DNA from: Tubulanus polymorphus
Lineage: Eukaryota; Nemertea; Palaeonemertea; Tubulaniformes; Tubulanidae
Direction: 5' to 3'
NCBI RefSeq assembly: GCF_964204645.1
Contig: NC_134030.1
Coordinates: forward strand, 18,915,110 to 18,979,109
Length of the DNA: 64,000 bases
Part shown: piece after piece, positions 9,001-20,830 of the stretch
Position numbering within the stretch: position 1 is the stretch's first letter
Layout of the letters: every line of letters starts with the position of its first letter
Notes under the pieces: generated by a model
What the model saw: the letters and a program-made list of their open reading frames with translations, nothing else
Told to the model about the DNA's origin: nothing
Databases searched by the model: none
Translations under genes and position numbers: made by a program

Positions 9001-11698
9001 AGATTGGGGATAGGGAGGATGGGTCTCAGCAGGTATTCACACTTCACAGGGGCTTGTATTAGAGTTGTAGGTAATGTAACTAGGGGCCCAGGGACACCAT
9101 GCCCACTTGGGGAGTGGTTTCAAATGCTCAACAATCTAACAATTTCAACATTCAACGCCCCCTGGTGACCATTTACAAAAACCAATGACCTTGAAACTCA
9201 CCACAATCATAGAACATGTCGACAGCTACGATTTTGTAATTGTGATAACAAAATATGCCTCGTTACCAATTTAATATGGAAATACTAAGTCATTCTACTA
9301 TTCAACGCCCCCTGGTGACCATATTCAAAACCAAATGACCTCGAAACTCACCACAATCATAGAACATGTCATGAACTACAACTTTGCAATTGATCATGGT
9401 AACAAAATATGCGTAGGTACCAATATAATAAGGAAATACTAAATTATTCTACTATTCAACGCCCCCTGGTGACCATACAGAAAAACTTATGTCCTTAAAA
9501 CTCGCAACAATCATAGATGATGTCATGAGCTACAACTTTCCAATTGATTGTGGTTACAAAATATGCATAGGTACGAATATAATAAAGAAATGCTAAGATA
9601 TTGTATTATTCAATGCCCCCTGGTGGCCATATACGAAATCCAATTACCTTGAAACTCACCACAATCATAGAACACCTTATGAGCTACAACTTTCTAATTG
9701 ATTGTGGTAGCAAAATACGCTTAGGTATCAATATAATGTGGAAAAACTTTTTCCCACTTACGAATGAGTACTGGTGACACCAAGATGGCCGCCAATTGCG
9801 TCATAATTGGCTGATGAAAAATACCTGTCTCAGGTATAAAACATCCCTTTCCAAAGAATACCCATCACAAATTGTAATGAGAAATGGCAAACCAGTAGGA
9901 AGCTACAGGACTCAGAATTTGGGCCAAAATTAACATTTTTGGGCACTAAAAAGGTCATAGGACGGCCATCTTGAGTCCGACCGACCCAATTTTTGTCATG
10001 TTGATGGGCCCTGGGGGGATTCACATATATCCGAAAGATCAAGGTAATTGATCAAAGCGTCTTCAAAATTTCCCTCAAAAAGTTCAAAAATGTGTAAAAA
10101 GTGCGGATTTTGACGAACAACAATGGCTGCCAGTCGGCCATCTTGATTCTGACAGGGCCAGTTTTTGGGCTGAAGATGTGTCTAGGGTAGATACATGTAA
10201 AAACCAAATATCAAGACATTACCTTGAAGCGTCTTCAAAACTTCCCAAAATAACTGGATTCCGTCTACGGATGGACGGACGAACGGACGACGGACGAAAA
10301 GTGAACGCAATAGCCCGCTGGGACTAAAGTCCCAAGTGGGCTAAAAACGATAATCTGTTAATCCAATGTCTATAGTATATATAAGATAACAAGGGGGCTT
10401 ATGACACTCACAAACTACTCAACTTCAGTCACTTACTATTTCGTTATTTCTCATCCGATTTTGATAATCCAGGCTTGATATGAAAGCTAATAGCTTCCTG
10501 CTTCTAATGAAACTAATCCAGTTAACTTCCGATGAATAGTTCGTGAATTATTTGTCTTTGAACGCGAAATTAGGGCCGAATTCGCGTGGACCGAAAATGC
10601 TATGACGCCGGTTTTTGCCGATTTCGAAATTTAAAACGTTGAGTTCAATACGAAATCCTTCACCGATTTTGATGATCGAGGGCTTCAAATGCGCAAAACA
10701 TTCTATATTTTCTAGATATTGCGGTTGTTTCGTCAATCCATACGATCTTCCAGCTTTGCAAACACGAATTTTCCGATTTTACGTCAATTCACAAACTCCA
10801 TGCGCGATCTCAAACAATGCTTAGCGCAATGCCGAACCAAAATGAATTTTATTTCCAATTTATTTTCAGTGTAGGCCTATATTTACGTGAAATTCAGAAT
10901 CTATTATTACCTGATCGTGTTTATTCTAGCTTAAATAAGATAAAACATTATTTGTTTGAATTGTTACGAAATAAAATTCACTGCGGACCTGTTGCTAGTT
11001 CAAGTTCAAGGTCGCCATCTTGGGATCGCGTGTCGAGTTCGTGAATTGACGATTGTAAAATCGAAAAATTCGCGTAGTTGCATAGTTACAAGATCGTACG
11101 GATTAACTAAACAACCGCGATATTCAGAAAATATAGAATTTATGTTGTGCGCATTTGAAGCCCTCGATCATCAAAATTGGTGAAGGATTTCGCGTCGAAC
11201 ACAACGTTTGAAATTTCGAAATCGACAAAAACCGGCGTCATAGCATTTTCGGTACAGGCGATTTCGGTCCGAATTTCGCGTTCAAAGACATATAATTCAC
11301 GAACTATTCATCGGAAGTTAACGGGATTAGTTTCATTAGAAGCAGGAAGGTATTAGCTTTCATATCATGCCTGGATTATCAAAATCGGATGAGAAATAAC
11401 GAAATAGGCCTAGTAAGCGACTGAAGTTGAGTAGTTTGTGAGCGTCCTTTCCCCCCTTGTTATTTTATGTATACACTATATACATTGGATTAACAGATTA
11501 TCGTTTTTACATTACCTACAACTCAGATACGAGCCCCTGCCCTGTGTCACACTTCACTTACTCATGTTCTTTACAGTCCATTTCTAACTCGGATATTTTT
11601 GACGCCAGGGCGCGCTGCTGTTGTCTCAGCTCGTTGAAGCCGCTGATTATCGCCTCTTGATTCACTTGTTTCTGTTTCTGAGCGGCTGCCGTCGACAT
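6049..11698 (-). CDS. PFDN2: prefoldin subunit 2
   Basis: Beta-type subunit of the hexameric prefoldin chaperone, which captures nascent actin and tubulin and passes them to the CCT chaperonin in the cytosol. Three coding exons join in frame: 11562-11698, 7002-7128 and 6049-6225 (446... 441 nt including the stop, 146 aa; human PFDN2 is about 154 aa). The start is the ATG at 11698. The first exon gives the N-terminal helix (NQEAIISGFNELR...LASKISELEM). The second gives the conserved beta-hairpin region (VIDTLKD...KCYRLVGGILVERTV...NNKEQ). The third gives the second helix (LEAKGKELNDYREKYNIRV) and a charged tail ending near GVLV. Residue pattern and splice phases (2 then 0) agree throughout. 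The introns (4.4 kb and 0.8 kb) are filled with mobile elements. It is a housekeeping gene with no visible tie to the P450 neighbours. Confidence 0.95.
6507..6792. mobile_element. piggyBac-like MITE, copy 1
   Basis: The ends are CCCTTTCAGTGC and GCACTGAAAGGG, flanked by GTAA on the left (one change from TTAA) and TTAA on the right. TTAA target duplications and CCC-starting TIRs are piggyBac hallmarks. Interior blocks 'ctacaccgcggcgcggtgta' and 'acaccgcagtgcggtgta' are small palindromes. It lies in intron 2 of PFDN2, in the opposite orientation to the copy at 25747-26024. Confidence 0.75.
8614..8966. mobile_element. MULE-like MITE, copy 2 (degenerate ends)
   Basis: Same family as 657-995. The left part contains 'ggggattcgaacctgatggcatcgagattgc' in two pieces and the right part contains its reverse complement, with a shared middle ('ttttattttagccc', 'caatctgattggtgc'). 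The ends are approximate and no clear target duplication remains. It lies in intron 1 of PFDN2. Confidence 0.65.
9122..10341 (+). repeat. dispersed repeat with internal ~150-bp tandem units
   Basis: Four units starting TTCAACGCCCCCTGGTGACC (or close to it) begin at about 9151, 9301, 9455 and 9609, with spacing 150-154 bp. Each unit also holds 'aaactcaccacaatcatagaa' split by small changes and 'ggtaacaaaatatgc'. The unit array is followed by a non-repeated 3' part ending in 'ggacggacgaacggacgac' and 'gaaaagtgaacgcaatagcc', then a small palindrome (gggactaaagtccc). Related pieces lie at 5264-5575 and 57341-59400. The class of element is unknown. Confidence 0.8.
10342..11509. mobile_element. 1.17-kb foldback element with ~475-bp arms
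   Basis: The left arm (10342 to about 10816) is an imperfect inverted copy of the right arm (about 11025 to 11509). Matching blocks include TAAAAACGATAATCTGTTAA at the outer ends, 'cgatgaatagttcgtgaatt', 'tcaaatgcgcaaaacat' and 'aatccatacgatctt' (with small changes). The spacer is about 200 bp. It abuts the repeat at 9122-10341 and lies in intron 1 of PFDN2. No transposase is present. Confidence 0.75.
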
Positions 11699-12800
11699 TT
11701 TTACACCGAGTTCAGTCGAAATTATCGAGAGAAAACTTGAGTAAAGTGCAAATAAATATCCGAGGAATTCCTGGCTCCACAATAGAATCTTTTTTCAATG
11801 TTGTCTTTACCGTATTTCAATTCAATCCAATTTTTCTTATTAAAGATACATTGCAATACTTCATCTATTTTTTTGAGACTTCAAGTGCATTTAACGGATT
11901 TCTAAAATTTTCTTTGTGCGAATAAAGAAGATTTTGTCAAATTTTACATAAATTGGGTTTGTCAATGTTTCTCGTCGACAAAGGGGTAGCTCCGAGAATA
12001 TCTTAATCAGGGCATCCTTATAGATTGGTCGCTTGTCCAATGCGCCACCTGCATTCAGGTAGAGACCGACAACCAGTCTAATCGCAGGAGAGCAGCAGGC
12101 TCTCATCGACACCGGCGATCTGCAGCGAGGCTGCTCCGCCGCGAATTATCAGGGAATTTGAATTAAATCGCTAAAACGCATTATGCGTCCCGGTGCATCC
12201 GCGCTTCCCAGGGACTGATTGCTTTCCGCCGAAGCTAACGCCATCGGATCTTTGAATGAACATTCGAGTCCCATCTGAGCTCATTGCCAAATTTCAAAAT
12301 CTAAAATATGAAGCTTTAATTACTTTCTATATACTAGCCATGTCATTGATTATAATTTTAAATCACTTCTTACGATTATTATAAAAAAATAGTCGTAATA
12401 AACTGATTACCGCACCATAATTTTTTAAGAAAGCAGTTCCATGGAACATTGATTTCTGATGCAAATTTCAGACTCATCAACAATACGTTTTCTCTTTAAG
12501 TTTTGACCATTCAGTTTACAAATGCGCACGCTAGGTTGACCTCTGATAGCCGGGTTTGATGGGGGGTTCCCATATTTACACACGCATACAAGCACCGGCG
12601 CAGCTCTTTCGACGATGCCGTTTCACAAGATTCAAGTGACCCTAACACGGTAAAAGTGTCATTTTTCCTGAGATAGAGAAACAGCTGGTCACGGACCTAG
12701 ATTCAAAATATTTGACATTAAAACCGGTTTCGAATCACTTTTCTAAACGAGGTAGCGCCACTCGATAGAACTGAAACAAATAATGATTTGTTTTCTGCAA
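11699..12800. other. 5' flank of PFDN2, no recognised gene
   Basis: The PFDN2 promoter should lie just above 11698. I see no firm TATA box. Further on there is GC-richer sequence around 12010-12240 and AT-rich sequence to 12530, without a supported exon or RNA gene. Confidence 0.4.
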
Positions 12801-13641
12801 TTGCACGGTATCAGCGGGCCGAGATAAGAGAGTGACTAATGACTAATACATTGATATTCACCGCTGACTGGTATTATTGTCATTACTACAGGAGCTCTCG
12901 ACAACAGGCGCACTGGCTTTAAGTGAAAAACAAACAGGTAGGCCTATATAATTTCGCTTGCACCTAGAAAAATTGTTTCTACGCTCTACTGAGCGTACAT
13001 GTTGACCCGGCTGGCCGCCTATCGGCCCTGTACATTACCTTTTTAGAAATCGTGATCAATTTTACCATTACAGACTCGGCAGTTATAGAAATGAAACTGA
13101 TTACAAATTTTATTATATTTTACAAAAATGACTCGGCCGCTGCGGAGAAACAAGGTATCATTTTTGTTTAGCCTTACGTCAGCCAAATATGGGTTCCTAA
13201 CCCATTATAAATTCACAGCTAATGAAACTGCGATATTTCACTTTCTCGAACTTTTGTTCATCATCGCTACTGGTATTTTTTTCCGATCCGAAACCATCGA
13301 AGTCATCATCTTATAGTTTTGTAATCAGTTTTTAGCAACTTTAGTTTCGAACAACACTGACCCCCTACCCCTTAAAAAAGCGGTTCATGGGTTTCGCCGA
13401 AGGATTCGTTTTGAACGTGGACTGTGCAACTGGCCCGAGATGCTAATACATAATTTGTGTGGGCTTCAGCGAGAGAGAAGCAAGCCATGGCGAGTCAAGG
13501 GATCGGATGATTCAAACTCTTGATTCTTTGAAGAAATCAATCGATTTGATATGTATATACACGATTGCTTTTTAAGTTGAATCAAAATTCTAAATTCTAG
13601 ATAAGAGATATTGAACGCACTTGAGCCGATCGGATAGAACC
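12801..13641 (+). promoter_or_regulatory. 5' flank of the first CYP3-clan gene, shared with the second
   Basis: Sequence beginning 'cggtatcagcgggccgaga' at about 12806 recurs at about 21972, with matching order down to 'tgaacgcacttgagccgat' just before both start codons. The duplication unit therefore includes about 840 bp (copy 1) or 1.7 kb (copy 2) of upstream DNA. A remnant 'gtgcaactggcccgag' of the MITE family seen at 34121-34266 lies at 13424-13439. No specific regulatory site can be named. Confidence 0.5.
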
Positions 13642-16600
13642 ATGGATATGTTCGGATTGTTCACCGCGTCAGTCTGGCTGCCCGTTATTCCTGTTGTATT
13701 AGGATTGTTGCTCTACTATTACGGGTAAGTTTCGAATGCTACCCTTTTATTTTCTCTATTTGCTTCACCAAGGCGAATTTTTACATTATTAGAAATAAAG
13801 TCGGAAATGTCGCTAAATACTTGTTCCTATATGGCGGTGAATAACCTAACCCATAGCCAAAATGTGCGATTGACCCGGGTTGTGCGCGTAATTTCACGGT
13901 CACTTCTTGATTAATTCTAAATCATTGTTGTGAAAGTTGATTCCGTTCCGGTGGGGGTTCAATTAGCTAGTTCTTGGGTAAAATACATTTTCCGCTCTCC
14001 GCTAGGAGGGCTGGCTGTTTATCGGGGTTGTAATTATATTTTATTTCTTGAACATGACGCTTGTGAAACTCCACGCTACTGTGTCGTATATATTTTTGAT
14101 CTGTCGTTGAAATTATGCACAAAGGATTTAGCTCCATTTTGTATTTTTCGGTTAAATATTCTCCATTAAAATTCGACATCAGTAATTAGCCGAAAATTCA
14201 CAACGAGCTAAATTAGCATAAATCAGCATAAATCAGTACGCTAACCGTCAAATGTTGCACAAAAGGGTTCACCTTAGAACACCGTAAATTAGGCTAAAAA
14301 TCTATATGGGCACAAAGGTGGTGGATCGAGGAAAATTGGAGGTTATGGGTCCACAAGAATGGGGAAATGTACATCACGGAAAAGACCACGCCTAGGCCAC
14401 CAGCAGGATCCGACTCAGCGTCGGGATTTAATTGTAAAATTATCCTCGAAAAAATGCAATATAATTGCGTTGTATTCAGGGTTTAACCATCGCTGTCTTG
14501 ACAAAAACGGCCACCTTAATTCTTAATGCTTCAAATCTAGCTAAGAAAGGAGATCCCGAACGCACACGGAAAATTCTCTTCAAATTCACAAAAATGACTT
14601 CACACAAATATTTCTATTTGTCGCCTGATGAATGTTCGGCGTTTTCCCCACATATGATGACATTTCGATATATCGACAAAAGTCATCCGTACATATCGTA
14701 AAAAGGAATTTTACGCTAATCGACTTGGTTCTGGTGTACATTTTTTTAGCTGGGTCAAACTTCCGATTAATGAGTTCAAGCAATATGGAATCGAAACCGA
14801 CACTGGTAAGTTACCGTTCATCGGTAACGGTTGGAAGTTATTCACTGAGGTAAGGATTAGTCTTTCTAAACAGGATTATTGAGAAGCGAGTGTCACAAGT
14901 GATACAAGTTTAACGGAAAGCTCGGACCATAATTTGTAATGCGAGTATTTGTCCAAACGCTTTGCATATTGTCTATAAGTTAATACCAGTCTATTAAACC
15001 GGCTCCTGTGGTATAGTTGATGGAAGATGCTGTTTTCATTTCGTTTTTGTTTCGTATAAGGGGGTTATGAACTTTGACAGAAGGTTGTACAATAAATTCA
15101 AGGAAAATAGAATCTACGGGTAAGGCATTGACAAATCTATCGATCCTAAACAAAAACTATTTCAGTCAACTTCATTCTTAAGATCTATGTTACCTATCTA
15201 ACGGTTATTTATTCTCGTTTAGTTCGGTGTTAAATGGCAAACCGAATATAATGGTTTTAGATCTCGAACTGATTAAATCAGTCATTATTAAGCAGGCCGG
15301 AACTGTGTTTACTAATAGAGCGGTAAGTACTCTATCTCACGATGACATCAGGTTCAAATCCTTGAATGGGAGAAATGTGGCAGAGTCTCGCAATGTAATC
15401 AGGCAGCTACATGGACACGTTGCAGAGTCAATCGATACCATCAGGTTCAAATCGATTAGAAGGAGGCACGTGTAAGACTCGTATACGATATCACCTGTTT
15501 CGATTTCCTATCCACTGTTACATTCCCGTTCAAACATTGATTTGACTCGATACAAACGACATTTTCTAGACTCCGTTTGGCAGTACAAATCAGGTCACCG
15601 CTAAAATGATGACATTGTTAAAAGATGACCATTGGAAGCACGTTCGTTCGATGTTGACCCCGGCTTTCAGCAGCGGAAAGATGAGAAAGGTAAGTTGGAC
15701 TTGGATAGAGTTTTTCATGTGTTAGAAGGTTGAACACAAGATTGTGTGGAAAGAGTCATTCAAATGTGAAGGGTGTCTCTCATATGACTGCTAAATCATC
15801 CCTTGGGCACTGTATAGTGTCTCCTACGAGTTAACGCGGAAATGGCAATGCAATTGTCGTAATCAGGTGGCTTTAGCCAGTGGGTTGCGCTTGCGTGATG
15901 TAAATCGTTGCATGTTTCACATGGGAGTGATCAATTACTAATAATTATTTGTGATCGATTATTAATAGCATTATTTATAAGTATCACTGCACATTCCCCT
16001 GCACTCTGCACAAGGTTCCAGCGCCTTAATTTCATGTACAGCCTGTTGGCTTGCACTGGATACCTCGTAACCGGTTTACGAAAATAAATTATTATTATTA
16101 CAAAAATCATCCAATATGTATCCAAGTGGTGACGAATGAATGTTGTTGTTTATTGTCGTTTCAGATGGAAAGACTAATCCAGGATTGCGCTCGGAACCTG
16201 GTCGGAAATTTCAGCCGTCACGAACAGGAAAATAAACCAGTGCAAATGAAAAAGTAAGAACAAGATTCTGCTGGGGGTGGGGGAGGGGGGTATCGCGCTG
16301 TCACGCATGACGTCATGTGTAGGAGACTCGCTGTACATGCCAGACATAATCAGGGATTTTAGGGTCGCTTTAGATTTCGACCACGTATACTGCGTAGTCA
16401 TGTCAAATGGCACATAGCTATGAGGCCTCTATTATAGGCCTACAGTTGAACTATGTTGCGGGATTACTTTTGCAAATATCTTTCAGAGAATTAACCTTTC
16501 TGGTCCATTTAGAACGGATGTATGATAGCGATATAAATGCTTTTGAAATAGAATTCGAGTAATCTTTTTTTTTCAACTCGAATGTCGCCCCTATGAATTA

Positions 16601-19600
16601 CAATTCGACGTATTTTTCGTTCTATAGCGCATTCGGTTGTTTTTCGATGGATGTGACTGTCAGTACGATATTCGGTTTACAAGTGAATTCGTTGCTCAAT
16701 CCTGACCAGCAGATCGTCACCAACACCAAAACGTTGATGTCTAGATTCAGTGGTTTCAGCCTCAGGATCCTTCTTCTGTGTAAGTTCGAACAAAAATAGA
16801 TATACACTTTACGGAAAATCATCAATTGGTTTAGTTTAGGTGTTTGCGACCTATTTTACATGATGGCAGAAAGTACCTTTAATTTAATTGATATGAAATC
16901 AGGAAAAAATGGCGGCTTATTCAACCGCAAGAAATTATGTACATGTGCTTCGTTTGACACAGGAATACTGTGTAGTCATCCTCGCTTGCCTGGGTTTGAT
17001 TGCCTCCCGCTGAAGCTCACGCAAAACTAATGTCAATCGAGCCCTGATAAGCGAGGATGCGTGTAGTAAGCTTCGTAGCTTTGTCTCGTAGCACTTGGTA
17101 GGGATCACTTTCGAATATGGATAATTCTGATTAGAAGATATTATTTGACACGTCCTTTTTCATTTTTGAATGATAAATAACCTATTTTCATATTAATCTT
17201 TTGAATTAATCTTTTTTTTATTAATTTAAAATGCTTGTAACGATTATGTTTTTTCTTTCTGTCACCCTTCCGCTATGTTTTTTTTTTCATTCGCGTTCCG
17301 TGCAATTGAAAAAACAACAACTAGTTAATGTTGCCCTTTGTTGCCTTCACACAAAACACTTGAAATAGATTATTGGATTTGGTATCTGTTTTGTTAAAGA
17401 CCTCACTTAAAGAGTTCACATATATTCTCATTTTTATTGCTGGTGCTCTAGTCCTGCCTTATTATTGTTCGTACTATTTTAATGATAACATCCTTTCTTT
17501 TACAGTTTTGTCACCGTCGCTATTCAGATTTTTGGCTCGTTTTCGAATCGTCGAGATTTTTCCACGACGAATCATAGACTACTATGAAAAGTTGCTGGAC
17601 CACGCGATCGAAGAACGAAAAGATGACCAAGACCAGGTATTTGCATACGTAATCGACCTGTGGCAAGTGAGGATCCACCAGGCGTCACTAGTGGGAAATA
17701 GGACATGAACTACTGCAACGATAGAGTATTGCACTTGTTGCAACTAAGGATTCAACAAGCCTCCTAAAATACTAGCTGGCATTCTTCGGGTTTCGGGTTT
17801 TTGATTCAACTAACATCTTCTGTAAGTCCTCAATTTAGTGGCAAAAAAAAATGATTCGTGTGTTTGTCTTTTTAGCCCCATGCTGATTTACTCCAGTTGA
17901 TGGTTCAATCACATGTTAGCGATGACCAAGTCGACAGAGAAACTAACAACACGAAATGGTCGAGCATAGGTAAACAAAAAATAACTGCTTCTCAACCCAA
18001 GATGACTGACGACCATTGATTTTCACTGTGAATACCCTAAAGAAAATTACGACACAGCCGAATATCCTAGCTTTTTACGCAATTGGAAAAAAATTAACAA
18101 ATTAACAAATTAAAGTTCCATTTCCTACGGTCAAAGCGAGTTTCCATCCCATAGTTTGCGACATACACAGGGTGCTGAATAATGTATTTGCGAATCAACG
18201 TTTAATATACCTACTGTAATTGTAAAATTCTCATACTTGTAATAATTGCAGTCAAGAAAACGATATCTCAATCTTTTAATCTCTCAATCTAAGTCAAGAT
18301 GATCGACAGATATTGAAATTGTCCGAACTCGATTTCATGCCTGCGACGTATAGATTTTCTGATTTTGAAGGTTTGTTACGCGATGAAATCTTGGCGCAGT
18401 CGTTTATATTCATCGTGGCCGGTTATGAGAACATATCGAATTACATGACGTACGTGGCGTATTGTTTGGCGCTGAATCCCGACGTTCAGGATCGACTCAT
18501 CGACGACATCCATCGAATTATCGGCAAACAGGTACTAGTTTCATGTTTACATCCGGGCCTCGGCATGAAACCCACATTACTGCGAAACAGGGACAAACTG
18601 ACTAAACTCACACCAAGACCATGCTACCATATTTCAGGCCACTCAAATAAATACCCTAGTTTCTCATCGGATTTAAAAAGGGTTGAAATAAATAGCTCAA
18701 CCGGAGTCTTATAGAAGAGACGCGGGAGGAGAGTTTTTTTTACCAATACCTTTTTAAAAAGACGATTGACGCATCGCGGATGCTGGCGAGTGCATTTAAC
18801 TTTCTTGAGAAACTAGTGTATTTCTTTTGCCCCATCATAGCTTTAACAGCCACGTAGCAACAGTATGAAATCTCCAGTATATTCACTTGCTAGAGCTTTA
18901 TACCGTCATATTCACTTGTCGGGCGGGGATTGAAACGAATATATTGCTGTATTAACTTACCAGAGCTGCCTTCATTTGGATATCAGCTAATCATACACAT
19001 GCCGATGAGCGATAGCCACCGACTCCAGGAAGACAGGTCGTAGCTTCGAACCCCGTACATTCCCGTAGTGTCACCGGGTAAGACATTTCCTCATTGCTTC
19101 TCTCACATAACCCAGGAAAAGATGGTTACCTAATCTGAAAGATGACCCCAGAGCGCCGAACCTGAGCAGCTGCTCGTTGCTTCTCCCCACGGAGAGATGA
19201 CTGATATCGGTTAGAGTTATGCTAGAGGCTGGGGGGTTATGATACGCAATGGATTTTAATGGAAGCAACATCGAACATTGTATCGCTGTGAAAAGGGGCG
19301 CTATAAAAATTAGATAACTATCATTATGCAAGGCTGTTTGCTCCGTTTCGGGTTAATTTCATACATACGATGTACATATTGCAGGTGCCCGATTACGACA
19401 ACGTGAGGAAGATTGAATATTTGGAAATGGTAATGAATGAATCAGCACGGATCCACACTCTCGCTGCTCGGTAAAAAACGATGCTTAATATGAGTCTTTT
19501 GACAAATATGTAGCGTTCGAAAATATTAGCCCGACCCGACTATTCGAGAACACCATCTCCTACAGCTGAAATAATATAGGTACGATACTTGTATCAATCT

Positions 19601-20830
19601 TCGTTGCAGATTAGACCGAGAAGTCAATGAAACGACTGAAATAGACGGAGTTCTTTTTAAGAAGGGCTGGTCAGTCAGTGTACCCGTTTACGCCATACAC
19701 ATGGACCCCGAAATCTGGCCCGACCCGGATAAATTTGACCCAGAAAGGTAATCCGTTCGCTAGAGAGTAATCGATGAGATACGACTAACAAAACACCGAA
19801 ATGGCCCCAGCTTCGTAAACTAGGTCACAAGGTACTTCCTTAGGATTCAATTCTTAAAATCCATGATGAAGTTATTTCCAGGGATTTGTATCTAACCAGT
19901 AATTTGAATTGGGTATCAAAGTTTCCCAAAAGAATAAATCCTTATCGGGTCCGGTTTTATAGACTGGATATGTTATTCAAATGAATAAATCATTAACCTG
20001 GGTCCGGATATCTATACTTGGCAACGAAACTTGGATACATATTTCACCGTGGCCAGGTTTTATAAACTAGCCATCAATATAATCCAAATTGATAAACCTG
20101 TACTCTCCAGCGGTTCCATACACTAGAGCTCTTCAAACCAATTCGTCAGTATAACATTTGAATCCGGGATATAATGAGCTTAATGTTAAGACTACAGATG
20201 TGTGCTTTGAAAACCTTCAGGTTTACCGCGGAGAACAGTCGGGACCGACACCCGTGCAGTTATATACCGTTCGGTATCGGACCTCGCCACTGCATTGCTC
20301 AAAGACTGTCGGTGTTTGAAGCTAAAGTTGCCCTAGTTTCCATCCTGCAAAATTTTAGATTTATCCCCTGCGAAGAGACACCGGTAAGTAGACAGTATTA
20401 ACCTTAATCTAGCCCCGTTATCTTAGCCCTCCCAGAAAATATAGCTGCCTCAAAAAACCTCTTCGTCACAATCTAATACCCCATGTAATAATACATGCCA
20501 TTACGTATGTATGTCATTCTGTATAAACACTCCAAGAAAAGGAGACTGCCTTGAAAAACCAACCTATGACATCATGATATTGCGTCGAATAATTTGATCC
20601 AAAGACAATACGGCAGATCATGATATCACAAACGCTTCAATGAAAATCATGGCTGCCTTCGTTACTCTCACTATGACAATAGTAAATGATTTGATCGCGC
20701 TATACTTAGGCCTTATCATTGTATAGTTTCGTATTTTCAATCGCAGATTCCGTTGGCGAAGGACCCACTTGGACGACCGAAAAAACCGGTCGTCCTGAGA
20801 CTGGAGCGAATTTCACGTGGCATAGAATGA
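13642..20830 (+). CDS. cytochrome P450, CYP3 clan, copy 1
   Basis: Complete 519-aa P450, expected on the ER membrane. The fourteen exons are 13642-13724, 14750-14849, 15061-15119, 15223-15322, 15570-15689, 16165-16253, 16628-16779, 17506-17636, 17876-17969, 18371-18531, 19385-19470, 19610-19747, 20221-20383 and 20747-20830. All junctions are GT/AG and the frame is open throughout. The N-terminus is a hydrophobic anchor (residues ~3-28). The C-helix WKHVR motif is at 136-140, ExxR (ESAR) at 382-385, PERF at 436-439, and the haem loop FGIGPRHCIA has Cys462 as thiolate ligand (Ala replaces the usual Gly two residues after Cys). The I-helix reads AGYENISN (326-333): the acidic residue is kept but the usual Thr-Thr is Asn-Ile. 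CYP3A enzymes are oxygen-activating monooxygenases; CYP5A1 in the same clan lacks this Thr and works as an isomerase. The substrate is unknown. A possible AATAAA is at 21135-21140. Confidence 0.93.
15336..15478 (+). repeat. intron-4 minisatellite, short version
   Basis: Imperfect units of roughly 50-60 bp contain 'catcaggttcaaatc', 'gcagagtc' and a closing 'ggaggcacgtg'. The same array, longer, sits in intron 4 of the second CYP3-clan gene (25190-25412). The core resembles the inner TIR of the MULE-like elements (gatgccatcaggttcgaat). Confidence 0.6.
16978..17059. mobile_element. 82-bp MULE-type foldback in intron 7 (copy 1)
   Basis: The element begins CATCCTCGCTTGCCTGGG and ends CCCTGATAAGCGAGGATG. 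Near-matching flanks 'tgtgtagt' (left) and 'cgtgtagt' (right) suggest an 8-9-bp target duplication. An orthologous insertion is at 28147-28234 in the second gene, so it predates the gene duplication. Confidence 0.55.
19030..19345 (+). mobile_element. SINE-like repeat in intron 10 (copy 1)
   Basis: Contains a tRNA-like B-box stretch 'agcttcgaacccc' followed by 'gtcaccgggtaagacattt', 'gatggttacct' and 'cactatgc'-type ends. The counterpart at about 31105-31365 in the second gene aligns in order, so it predates the duplication. The SINE call rests only on the B-box-like motif. Confidence 0.4.
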
